A stretch of 64,000 bases of DNA from contig BCIX01000005.1 of the NCBI GenBank assembly GCA_001600095.1, forward strand, positions 1,494,523-1,558,522, written 5' to 3'. The notes under the pieces were generated by a model. The model searched no databases, had not been told where the DNA came from, and saw only the letters and a list, made by a program, of their open reading frames with translations. Below, piece by piece: positions 1 to 9,707 of the stretch (its first letter is position 1; each line of letters starts with the position of its first letter). This DNA is from Bullera alba (lineage: Eukaryota > Basidiomycota > Tremellomycetes > Tremellales > Bulleraceae). The position numbers and the translations under genes were made by a program.

Positions 1-1094
1 GGTGACAACTCGGGATGCTGCCGGAGTGTGGGCTGGTGTAGGTGCTGCTGAGATCGCACGCTTCTGAGTGAGCGAGTAGGTCGTCGCGGGGTCGAGGTAT
101 CTTGAGCATATGTGTAGGGATGGGGGTGATTGGTACGAGAGTTAGATCCCTCGGCTGTAAAAGGCTGTCGAGGGTGCTGTAATGGATGCACGGTGTATAG
201 ATCGCTTGGCCCCGGAGTAGAAAGAAAAGGCGAGTATGTTGACCACCCATTACTGACAGGAGGAAGCTGGACTACGGCGGGGCGGATGACTGGTGCCGAG
301 TAGCTTCGGTGAGAGGAGAGGTTATCGGGGAAGAGGGGATAGCCATCATGAGCCGGGTATAGAGAGAGATTCGGTACGGTGTCTTGCATCGAAGCGACAT
401 CTAGACCTAACGTATCCTTCGCTAGAGTTCTTTCTGCTGTCGAATTCGAGTCGTTCCGGCTGGAATCCAAGTCCAACATGTGGAAATGCCGAGGTACCAC
501 CACTGGCGGATTGGTGTCTACTGAGGAACCTGAGACTGGCCTACTAGGTGATCTGACTGGGGGATAGATTGACGTCTGGGCCCAGGGTTCGAGTGATTCA
601 CTGTCAGAGATCAGACCGGGCAGACTGCTCGTCCGACGGTCCTCGTTGCGGGGGATGTAGCCCGTCATCTCGGGGGACTTTGTTGGCGGCGGGAATGATT
701 TTTGTCCGAAGGAGCTACCATACGTGTCGGATCGCACCACAGTCGAGGCAAGCGATGAATGGGCAGGGGTTGTATATTGCGAAGGGGTGGTAGACCTTGA
801 GAGATCCAAACGGGCAAAGGAGCCCGGAGAGAGTGACAACGGCACTGATGACAGTAGCTGGCTCGACATAGGCGCAGTTGCCGGCCGGTGCGAGCTGAGG
901 AGTCCACGCGCACTGTCTGCGGTGAGAGTAGAATGCGGCCCATTGGATTGAAGGTGATGGTTCATCGGGAAAGGGTACTCGGTTGGCATCTGTTCGAGTG
1001 GCCGGGGCGAGAGGCTCGAGTAAGATTGGTGATGGGCGCCGAGGTGATGATAGCCTGTCGCCGTGGAGGACATGGTAGGATGGGTTCTCGACAT
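1..1094 (-). CDS. N-terminal part of a large disordered protein, open at the window edge
   Basis: A reading frame on the minus strand stays open from an ATG at 1094 to base 1, so about 364 residues are present and the C-terminus lies outside the window. The protein is rich in Ser, Pro, Thr, His and Gln, with no recognisable domain; this is typical of the activation or low-complexity N-terminus of fungal regulators such as zinc-finger transcription factors, but no DNA-binding domain is visible and the function is not known. ATG 1094 is chosen because a good 3' splice site (CTAAC branch, then TTTAGCAG) ends at 1096, one base before it. In-frame alternatives are ATG 1109, which would lie inside the intron, and ATG 1073. 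The very long region upstream is what one often sees in front of regulatory genes. Coding status is supported by the absence of stops over more than 1 kb. Confidence 0.75.
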   Translation of the reverse strand, partial: MSRTHPTMSSTATGYHHLGAHHQSYSSLSPRPLEQMPTEYPFPMNHHLQSNGPHSTLTADSARGLLSSHRPATAPMSSQLLSSVPLSLSPGSFARLDLSRSTTPSQYTTPAHSSLASTVVRSDTYGSSFGQKSFPPPTKSPEMTGYIPRNEDRRTSSLPGLISDSESLEPWAQTSIYPPVRSPSRPVSGSSVDTNPPVVVPRHFHMLDLDSSRNDSNSTAERTLAKDTLGLDVASMQDTVPNLSLYPAHDGYPLFPDNLSSHRSYSAPVIRPAVVQLPPVSNGWSTYSPFLSTPGPSDLYTVHPLQHPRQPFTAEGSNSRTNHPHPYTYAQDTSTPRRPTRSLRSVRSQQHLHQPTLRQHPELS

Positions 1095-1095
1095 T

Positions 1096-1169
1096 CTGCT
1101 AAAGCACATCGAAGGGTTAGCCGACTTTCAAACTAGTAATGGACTGATGGCTGAATGCTGGAAGCTCAC
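1096..1169 (-). other. Predicted 5'-UTR intron of the left-edge gene
   Basis: Seen on the minus strand: donor GTGAGC at 1169, branch-like CTAAC, acceptor GCAG ending at 1096. The length of 74 nt is typical of the other introns in the window. If it is real, the ATG at 1094 is the first one in the following exon. Confidence 0.5.
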
Positions 1170-1182
1170 ATCTGATGATTAA

Positions 1183-1239
1183 TCACAAGGCGTCCAGATC
1201 CGTGATTCCAGCAAAGACGATCCAGTCGGGAAGGGACAT
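1183..1239 (-). other. Possible uORF of 18 codons in the 5' leader
   Basis: ATG at 1239 starts a short frame (begins MSLPDWIVF) that stops with TGA at 1185-1183, just before the predicted leader intron of the left-edge gene. It could act as an upstream ORF if the transcript starts further upstream; whether it is transcribed is not shown by the sequence. Confidence 0.3.
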
Positions 1240-3222
1240 GTGATATGCAGATTCCAATCTGGACTGGTGATCTACGGCTCAAGTTTCGGTCGTCGAACTA
1301 AGATGGAAAAGGGAGTGAAGGTATTTCTGACCGAGCAAAGGCGGTCGAAAGTTGTAAAGAGTGTGATGTTGTGAGCGAGAGCTTTGGGCTTCGAGAGTGT
1401 TGACAAAGCGCTCCATCGTGCAGGTCTGGAGAAGTGTCATCAATCCATATGGATACCTCGTCGGCAAGGCGACAAACATCAGTCCTGTCCTGTCAGAGCC
1501 AGAACGAACATCTGTCTCCTGCTGTCTCCCTTCAACAGCTTTCAACCCCTAGGAGTAGACGAGCGAGCGGGGGCGGTCCGGTCGATCTGCCTTACTTTGG
1601 TGCCTCGAATAGCCGTGCAGAGTGAAGCTTACTTGGATTAAGGGTATTTCTGCCCTTCTCTATGCATCTCTACCCTCCCCCGCCTCCCTACCGTAGTCAT
1701 CGGATGGTGAGTTGAGTCTATGCCGTTTAAGCATCTCTTTGGCGTTCCGTGACATGTCCACGACTGTCCTCGGAGGCCCACAAGGTGAGCCCAGGTCTGC
1801 CCGTGTATGAGATTGGAATCGCTTGAATCTTGAACCCTCATGTAGAGTCAGGTCCTGCTTCCTGCTGGCGATGCCCATCAGTGACTGGCGTCCGAGCTCA
1901 TCATTTTCTCATGTTCCTAGGACTCCAGAGGACGGGCGCCGGGAGACAACGTGAGGCGGGGGACATGAAACAGACGGAGAAAGCAGCAGTGGGAAAGCGG
2001 AAATGCTGGCCCCGATGGTACTCCTTGGTGCGCCCTAAGCTGAGTGAGTCATTCCAGACATTGCCTTCAGGGCTCTACGGTCCCTAACTCTACCTGCTTT
2101 GACGCTTGAAGCTTTGTATTGCACCGCTCGGAGGGACGGCACGGGGAGGTTTAAGGAGATTTGAGGCTTGGAGGTGGAGATTAGGCTGGAATGGGATTCG
2201 GCCCGAAAGGCTGGGAGCTGCCTGCTGCCTTGGAGGCTGGAGCTGAACGTCTGAACCTTGGGCAGTTGGGCGGCTGCAGCTGCGGCTGATCCTGGCTGAT
2301 CAGGCCAGATCAGGCAGTCTCAGTCCGCAGCGCTGATCAAAGCCATGCCTGGCCATACGCCATTGGCGAGCATGTGATTATCAGGATCTCAGCAGAGAGT
2401 CCAAGGCGTTACCATTTACCCTGTTACCATCGATTACGATACCCGGCCCTCAATTTGTATGAAACCGCTTCGATAAGCTTTTCAGTTTGAGACCTCCTCA
2501 TGTCCGCTTAGACGCCAATCTCTCATCGCTTGCAGTCGCTTGCTCATCTACAGACTCATTTCCGTCGTCCGCTCGTGCTCGGAAAGACTGAGATGACTGA
2601 GGATACTGGTCGAGAAGATTCGAGCCTGAGGATACATGACTCAACATGAGTGCATGACTGTAACATGAGTGATGTCCGATTTCGAACGTATCGCTTCGAG
2701 CTAGTGCGAGCGATCAAACCAAGCTACAGAGGTCCTGAGTGATAGACAAATCGCTGACTCGCTGAGTTTCGAACGTACTTACCGAATTTTCGGAACCTCC
2801 CCGACCGGATACTGGACCCTGGTGATCGATGATAGATGAGGTGATTACCAGATCCCAGACCTACAGTTGTCACTACAAGTCACTACTTGATCAGCAATTG
2901 CTCGTCGCTCGTAGAGTCACCTCTGACCAATAGCCACATCACTCGAGATGCATCTTGTCCATCCTTGTCCAACCAATGTCCATCGACGCCGTCCTGCCAA
3001 CGGCACCCTCCGTCGGACCGAAAACCGCCGGCCGGAACGATGCAGGATTCAATTCACCGTCGCTCGGTGTTTTGCCGGAGGTTGGGCAGAGTCGTTCTCT
3101 GGTGGTCGGTTGTTCATGGAAGGGGGTGGGGATGTGTTGCCCGTGTCTGTCCTCTTGACCATCCTCACTCCTCCGACACCGATACTACTCGGCAGTAATA
3201 ACGCATATCATCAATCGACACC
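1240..3222. promoter_or_regulatory. Divergent intergenic region, about 2 kb
   Basis: It lies between the left-edge gene (minus) and the dihydrodiol dehydrogenase (plus). No frame shows protein-like composition or linked exons. It holds an 11-bp direct repeat TTTCGAACGTA (2680-2690 and 2767-2777) and several short tandem repeats with 10-bp period (2287-2316, 2521-2541, 2869-2888). It is the longest gap in the window and probably contains both promoters and a long 5' leader. Confidence 0.5.
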
Positions 3223-4894
3223 ATGGCACCATTCGTCGCTCAGTGGGGTATTCTCGGATGTGGATGTGAGTTGGACCGACCAGGGAGTCTCCGAGTGTCG
3301 GCTCAATCATCATTCGACGAGATCGACCAACGACTCAGCATACTGATGACATGCACCTATAGGGATCTCATCCGAATTCGTCAAAGACGCAGTTCGAGAC
3401 CCATCGGAACGCAAAGTATCAGACGTCTACCATGCCATAGCGGCCGTCGGCTCTCGAGACATCAGCAAGGCAGAGAAGTTCATCCAGGAGAACTGCCCTG
3501 AGGGTGCCAGCGGACAGAAGAACGGCCTGGTGGACATCAAGCCCAAGGCCTATGGATCGTACAAAGAGGTTGTGGATGATCCCGTGGGTGCTGCCCATAC
3601 GAAGGCCTATGACATGGCCTATGACTTGGATTGACCTGTTTCTTGAAGAACGTGAACATCGTCTATGTCGGTACTATGAACGTGTCACACTTTACCGACG
3701 CCAAACTCGCTTTGGATGGTGGAAAGCATTGCTTGTTGGAAAAGGTGAGTCTTCGAACGAGAATATCGGCACTGTACTGAGTAATGGGTCCTTTAGCCCG
3801 CAACCCTCAATGCTGCCGAATGGAGGGTTTTGTCCGCTTTGGCAAAGGAGAAAGGCGTGTTTCTGATGGAAGGTGAGCATAGAACCTAAGATACCTTCTT
3901 CCAGTCAGATAAGTTCATGCTCCGCTTAGCCGTCTGGACGAGGTTCAATCCGACAATGCTGGCGGTCCAGAAGGAGGTGTTCTCGGGAACGATCGGTGAT
4001 ATCCGAGCAGTCTACTCGGATCTCTCGATGGACGTACTGGACTCCGTGGCAGACTCGCACAGGTTGTTCGCGGCGGAACTGGCTGGTGGACCACTGTTGG
4101 ATTTGGGGCCATACCCCTTGGTCTGGGTGAGTGCTGTATTCTAGCCGAAACCGGTCACTTGAGACAAGGCTTAAGCTGACTCCTACACCATTCGCTAGAC
4201 CATGATGATGCTGTACCGACATCCCAAGAACGAGCGATCAGCTCCTGAAAACCTCGGCAGCAGCATGCTCAAACACAAAACCGGCGTGGATCTCGCTACT
4301 AGCTTCACCCTCACCTTTCCTAAGATCAAGGCGATTGCTTACTGTGAGTACCCAGCAATTGACTGGATGACGGTGAGATCCGGGAGTTCTGATACAACGT
4401 CAGGCACCACCAACCTCTTATCAACAACATCGGCTGAGCACACGAGGATCGTCGGTTCCAAGGGGTAAGTGACCAAGCTAACGTCGCGCTACAACAACTT
4501 GACCCAGTGCTAATGAGCCCCCAGCGAGATCTTCGTTGGCGGCCACACGTCCCGCCCTACAAAGTACACAGTCAGACTTATCGATCCTGAGCTGGCAAAG
4601 AACCCGAATCCCCATGCGTACCGATTCCAACCGGACCAAGTGACAGATCTATCGTTCGAGGGCTTTGGACTGTACTGGGAAGCAGACCAGGTGGCCCGAT
4701 ATCTCAGGGGTGAGTTGGTCGTAGCGCCGAGTGGATCACAACCTGACAATGCTATTACCCTTGTAGATGGCCTCACGGAAGCACCGGACATGACGCATGC
4801 CGAGACGGAGATGACAATGGGGATCTTCGACAGCGTGAGGAAGGCCGGCGGGTACGAGTTCCAACAAGGCCTGGAACAGGTCAAGTTGGGGTAG
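3223..4894 (+). CDS. Gfo/Idh/MocA oxidoreductase, dihydrodiol dehydrogenase / D-xylose dehydrogenase type
   Basis: Nine exons (3223-3265, 3363-3583, 3649-3744, 3797-3872, 3930-4126, 4199-4343, 4404-4464, 4525-4709, 4767-4894) join to 383 residues with no frame conflict. The N-terminus has the NAD(P)-binding turn GILGCGWISSEF. It is followed by a beta-alpha pattern with VYVGTMNVSH and KHCLLEK, which is the family's conserved EKP region with the catalytic Lys. Next comes AVWTRF, a motif of the dimeric dihydrodiol dehydrogenase subfamily, and then the substrate-binding C-terminal domain with GPLLDLGPYPL. Such enzymes oxidise trans-dihydrodiols or D-xylose with NADP+ in the cytosol; which substrate is used here cannot be decided. 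The length agrees with the family (330-390 aa). The gene converges on DAD1, with 314 bp between the stop codons. Confidence 0.9.
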
Positions 4895-5208
4895 AACAGG
4901 GCTGGACAAAAGGCAAGACAAGTAGAGCGATGCAATCTTGCATGTAAACTCCGAGCTTCCAGAAGCCCGAGTTGCAGTGTTCTCCCGTCCTGCCGATGCC
5001 ATTTCGTCTGGCCCTGCCTCCCATTCTTAGCCGAGGCAGTCCATTCCACAACATTCGTGTCGACGCCCTTCGTCGACACGCCCGATCAACGTCGCTATTT
5101 CCTTGAGACCGATTTGTCGGAAGGAATGTACCAATGCGCCAAAGCGGAGTGATAGCGTAGATTGTCGCGGCCACGTGAGCTGTGGTATACGTCTACAGTC
5201 TCGCTGGT
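4895..5208. other. Convergent 3' intergenic region
   Basis: The 314 bp between the stops of the dihydrodiol dehydrogenase and DAD1 must hold both 3' UTRs and poly(A) sites. The frame after the TAG at 4892-4894 happens to stay open for about 85 codons, but its composition (Cys/Arg/Pro-rich) is not protein-like. No RNA gene was found. Confidence 0.5.
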
Positions 5209-5760
5209 CTAGCGGTGATTCGTGCTAGCACCGAAGTTGGCCCCTCCTGTTCCAGGTACGCCGACATCGGCAGCGGTGGCGAGCTCGACCTAAGTAGGCG
5301 AGGATCAGCACCGGCTTTCCAGTAGAGACCAAGGGTTGCGGTCACCTGTTGGGTACGAATTAAGTCGTTAAATCGCTATGAGAGATCATCAGCATCACGT
5401 TCTTCGGGTACGATAGGATCCTCATAATCCGTGGGACTCTTCCTCCGGCATCACGCAGACTTCACTCACACCCCATAACGCAGCCACGGTGTTGAATTCT
5501 TTCCCAACGCCATATACCTCTTCCAGCTTTCGATTCAGGACGTTCATGTTCGATATCGCGTCTTCAAAGCCCTGTCATAATGTCAGTCTGTTGCTCGTTC
5601 GCACAGTGCTCGGATCTCGGCGAGACTCTGGAGAAATTATCCTCGGCAGGGCGCTCACCGCTGAGATTTCGTTGATCAGCCGTTCCCTCTCCCGCTCGAA
5701 GAAAGACTGATTGGGTTCGTCCGAGATGAACGCGGCCATAGATTTACGGGCTAGAGACAT
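5209..5760 (-). CDS. DAD1: DASH/Dam1 complex subunit Dad1
   Basis: Four exons on the minus strand (5760-5659, 5571-5470, 5375-5346, 5289-5209) give 104 residues. The third exon has only 30 nt, so no single open frame shows the gene. The core matches Dad1: FFERERERLINEI, then a leucine-spaced helix with LNRKLEEVYGVGKEF, and NTVAALWGRFNDLI, which corresponds to the GREFxxVxxLW motif of the yeast protein. Dad1 is a small coiled-coil member of the ten-protein DASH ring that couples kinetochores to microtubule plus ends in mitosis. The ATG at 5760 is the first in frame. The tail VELATAADVG... ends with TAG at 5211-5209 and is poorly conserved in the family. Confidence 0.9.
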
Positions 5761-6216
5761 GATAGGTGACGAGTACGGGGTAGGAGCTTGTGAACTGCTG
5801 CTGGAGTAGGAAGTTGACTTTGAGTTGGCTAGAAAGAGCAAGATGCTTTTAGAAATGCCGAGCTCGCGATCGTTGTTGTTGTTTTCGCTATCTCGCGGCT
5901 GGCGGATATCACCGCTCCGTCAGCTTACGCTAGGCGATCCTGAAGATAGCTTGCCCAATGCCCATCAACCGACGTACGATCACCTGTAACTGTTCACCAT
6001 CTGGCTTTCTGCATCTCGACATCCGCTCGCTCGTTGCACCTCTTGCTCTGTACCGTTATCCTCAGGCGTGTCGAATTCGCCGAACCTCGAATCTCAGCTC
6101 TTCAACTAGGGCCAACGAAGTTCGGGTGTCGAAGAGAATCTGTACGACCAGGTCCTCATCTACCTCGGTGCACAAATCATCAACAGCTTGCCAGTATCAA
6201 CTACGATACTCACAGC
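5761..6216. promoter_or_regulatory. Divergent promoter region DAD1 / F-box gene
   Basis: The 456 bp separate two start codons in divergent orientation. Part of it stays open in frame with each neighbour, but no upstream ATG gives a better start. No TATA box or repeat stands out. Confidence 0.4.
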
Positions 6217-8091
6217 ATGCCTGGTTCGAGCACTGCTGTCTCCCGCCGCGCCCACAAAACGGATGCAACCACTGAACTGCCCTACGAGGTCAAAGCTGCG
6301 ATTGTATCCCACCTCAATGGCCAAGACACGAAACAGGTATCACTGGTCAATCGAGCATGGAAGGCGGCTACGGAGGATCACTTGTGGGCTCGGGTTCGCA
6401 TACCGCCGGTCATCGACTACGATCAATGGGGCAAGACTTGTACGCCAGGCTTGAAGGAGGCTGAATCTTGGAAGCTCTTCCGCCAACTGCTCGAACGCAA
6501 TCCTGCTCGGGTGAGCGCCATTAGGGAGATGACAGTTTTGCTCGCTCCAAAGGCCATGGAGGACAGACTGGCTATCCTGAAGCTGGTCTCTCCATACATC
6601 AACAAATGGACGGACGTATATAGCTGCTCAACCGATGTACATGGGGAACCTCACGAGCCTTGTTGCGATTGGGCCAGCATGATTCATCTCTCGCTCGCCA
6701 CGAACTATATGCCCGCCCTTCAGGAGCTCAAGGTTCACGTCGACGGCACGTGGTCATTGACGCTACCTGGATTACTTCGCCAGACACCGAACTTGACTCG
6801 ACTCCACCTCGAAGGTCACACCGAAGACGTCACACCTGGAACGGTTGCCGAGCTGTGGCCTAAACTGAAACATCTCACCAGACTCGCCGTGAAAAGTCAC
6901 GCCAAAGAGACGAGATCCAGTCTCGTCCGTACAATCGTCCCCTTGTGCGAAAATCTCATCACGTTCAATCTCGGCATTCCGCCAACCATGAGAGGCACAC
7001 TGGAAGACATGCCGTTGTACTTGGAGCCAGTCGTTGCGTCGTCGACGATAGAGAACGTACTGCTGGACTTGCCGTGGCGAGATCGCGAAACACCTTGGTG
7101 GTTAGCCGTTATATCGGAACTCGAGGACAATCCTCCCCGGTGGAAAAACCTTCACGTCAGGACCAATGTGAGTCATGTTAATGCTGAATTGCACTGACCG
7201 GTACCAGCGTATTCAAGCACAGTACATGCCTGCTTTCCCGTGTCTGGAGACCTTTCGCATGACGACGAGGGTCGACCAGGAGTCTGGATCCCTTGGGCTC
7301 GTTTCCAACGACATACGGCGCGGGCTCGTGCCTTCGGAGTTTGGCCAGCTGCCTTCGAAGACTACCTCTGGTTTCATACACGATGAACTACGGTATTCGA
7401 TCATGGCGAATGAGTCACTGGTCCTGATCGAAGCCGGATACAACCACGTTCCTCCGTCATTCCCGCCAATGGGACCGGACGACATTTCTCACTCGCTCCA
7501 CATCCAGACTTTCGACAAAGACGGAGTCATGAACGACGACGACAGAGAGGAAGGCACCCTCGTGCGTTGCTGGATGGCAGCAGAAAGCAGTCTGTTCCGA
7601 CTGGGTCCTCACGATTTCAATCTAGAACTCCCCCTGCTGGCGATTGAGGAGGACGTCAATACCTGGGAGGATCAATTGAATTCGGATATCACTTCTGCCA
7701 ACGATACATGTCCGACAATTTCGAAATCCCCGCCAGACTTCGCCTGCCGGGATCAACGCCCGACCCCAAATGGATCGAGCTCAACTACTACAGAGGTCGA
7801 TCTTTGCCATTCATCGTCCTTGATTATATGTACTCGCAGATCGGCCACGAGAGGTTTCCGGCCAGGGGTCAGCGAGGCCTCGGCCTACCAAAGTTCATCT
7901 GGTCCTTGTTGGACGGTTGGTTCGAAGAGCTTGAGGAGAGGATAGATCGTTTTGAACGTTTTCATCGTTCACGGTCGACATTCGATCTCCAGGAGACTCT
8001 TTCTGAAGATGAGGTCGGGGGAGAGGGGGAAGATGAGGAAGAAGCGGAACTCCGGCGAGAGATAAGACAGATACTGCACCGCGCTACATGA
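6217..8091 (+). CDS. F-box protein, with a frame break near 7650-7710
   Basis: The first exon (6217-7167) starts MPGSSTAV and has an F-box at about residues 25-65 (ELPYEVKAAIVSHLNG, then SLVNRAWKAATEDHLW). A long leucine-patterned region without clear repeats follows. An intron (7168-7207) leads to a second exon. F-box proteins recruit substrates to SCF ubiquitin ligases through Skp1; the substrate cannot be predicted. The second exon reads well up to about 7700. The protein-like C-terminus (WIELNYYRGRSLPF..., acidic tail, stop at 8089-8091) lies in another frame. The overlap of the two open frames (7648-7708) has only one GT, at 7655, and no partner AG that restores the frame. A one-base indel, in the genome or the assembly, is the simplest reading. 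The start at 6217 is the first ATG before the F-box. Confidence 0.75.
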
Positions 8092-8128
8092 TACAACTAC
8101 CGACTTTCCCCAGCTCGACACCTGTGGG

Positions 8129-9356
8129 CTAGATTTCCTCGTCGTCCTCGTCCTCGCTGTCACCAAATTCGATCCCCACGCCCTCGCCTTCATGCGCATA
8201 TGGCAGCGGAACCTCGCCCCTCCGCCTCTTCTGCTCGTCCGTGAGGGATAGGTTGAACGGCAGATCCAGGTCGACGTGCGTCTGCGGCGGCTTCTCCCCT
8301 ATCGTCTTGTTATCCCTCGGCGTCAAGATCGGGTTGACCGATATGAGCTGGTTGAGCGGAACCACGACGAGTCCAGAAGAGCCCTTTGTTGTCGGCTCGG
8401 CAACCACAGCATTGAGATAGCGCGATATCCCTTTTACCCCGCCTGAAGGCTTGCGAACAGTTACACCGACCACGGCACCCGGTTTTGCCGTTGGAACTGT
8501 CACAGACGTATGTGCCCATTCTCCAACCACGTCGATCCCCTCCGAACCGCCAAAGGCTAGCTTTTCCTGCATCCGTCGATCCCGCGCTCGCTCAATCACC
8601 ATCCAGAATTGCGCCGAGGGTGAAGGCTCAACAGCGAGGAGGTACGCTTGAGACAGGTGGGTTATGAGGTTAGGGTGATATGTGTGGAGTAGGGTGAGCG
8701 AGGGTGACAGTGTCGGTGGTATTAGAGATGGCAGTATCGATGCAGTATGCGGACACAGTATCGTCAACCGCGAGGGAGCTACAGTCGAATCAGTGGTCTG
8801 TGCCTAGGAGTGACTATTGATTACTCACGCTTTGCGGTCTTGAAAGTCCTCAACAACGCTTTGACCAGTTTCAGCGCTGCCAAAGCCCCGTAATCTTGGG
8901 CTACAGTGCTGATATCGTCGATAAAGACTTGCGTCCCAGGACCAGACTTCTCGTCTGACGTCCCATCAGCATCGTGTCCGAAATGAATTGAGAAAGACCT
9001 TACGCACATGCAGCTAGCACTTGACCCTCGACGTCCGCCGAAGAGCCCGAGAAGCCAGGTATACTCGTAGTTAGATCGAGCGAGTGGGCTTTAGGGTAAC
9101 TCGAGTAATTTGGCAGTATGTCATCTGGGTCATGAAGCGCCGTCACCAATAGGACCGGTCCTCCCCTGAAGCAACACCCAGATCAGCATGGCATCCCGAG
9201 GTGGGGCTTCAGAACCTACCGGTTGAGAGCCCTCCTGAGCGATTCCCGGAACAAGGGCAGACCGGAGAAGACGGCCGAATCGACAATCACCACAAAGGGC
9301 TGGTATGGGACCTGCGTTCCATCGAGAACAGTGTTGAGGACGTTGTGGTCGGACAT
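8129..9356 (-). CDS. ELP5: Elongator complex subunit Elp5 (Iki1)
   Basis: Four exons on the minus strand (9356-9220, 9165-9008, 8954-8829, 8778-8129) give 356 residues. The N-terminal half has the RecA-like fold pattern of the Elp4/5/6 hexamer (PFVVIVDSAVFSGLPLF, GPVLLVTALHDPDD, TQVFIDDISTVA). The C-terminus carries the Elp5 signature LPFNLSLTDEQKRRRGEVPL and ends in an acidic tail DSEDEDDEEI. Elp5 is part of the Elp456 ring, which assists the acetyltransferase Elp3 in making wobble-uridine modifications of tRNA. The stop codon is only 37 bp from the stop of the F-box gene on the other strand, so the 3' UTRs must overlap. The start is the ATG of MSDHNV; an in-frame ATG at 9518 would add 54 residues that do not resemble the family. 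Confidence 0.9.
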
Positions 9357-9707
9357 GGTGGCGCTGAAGTCCTTGAGTGTACTCTGCTGCGAGTATAGCC
9401 AGAGGGAGAGTGCTGTCAAGGTGCCATAGATGTCAGAGATCCTGGATGCAAGTTGGACGCTGGCGGTGTTGTTGAAATTTCCGATGCCACGTGGACCACG
9501 TGGCAACAGTGTCGGCATTTCACCCCGACTTGGCCGGGTGTCGTCGAGAGTCTCGAGTTGACCATCGTGATACCACCTTGACCCTTGACTGCTTTATAAC
9601 ACCGCGTCGTCCTCTTGAGCATTCTCAGCACATTCCCCCGCAGCTATCAGCTCCAAATTAATCATCTCACCATCCGGAAGCCGAGAAAAATCACCTAAAC
9701 CACCGCC
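9357..9707. promoter_or_regulatory. Divergent promoter region ELP5 / nucleoside hydrolase
   Basis: The 351 bp separate two divergent start codons. A TATA-like TTATAA at 9594-9599 lies 108 bp before the hydrolase ATG. A palindromic CCACGTGG-like stretch occurs near 9489-9502. Confidence 0.4.

Noticed and set aside
4895..5160. Frame open for about 85 codons behind the stop of the dihydrodiol dehydrogenase
   Set aside because: Unlike the TUP1 case the residues (many Cys, Arg, Pro, no repeats) do not look like protein, and the family ends at this stop.
5195..5300. tRNA-like A box (TGGTCTAGCGG) with a matching 5' acceptor-like stem
   Set aside because: No B box or T arm follows at the right distance, the acceptor pairing has mismatches, and the motif is the reverse complement of the DAD1 stop-codon region.
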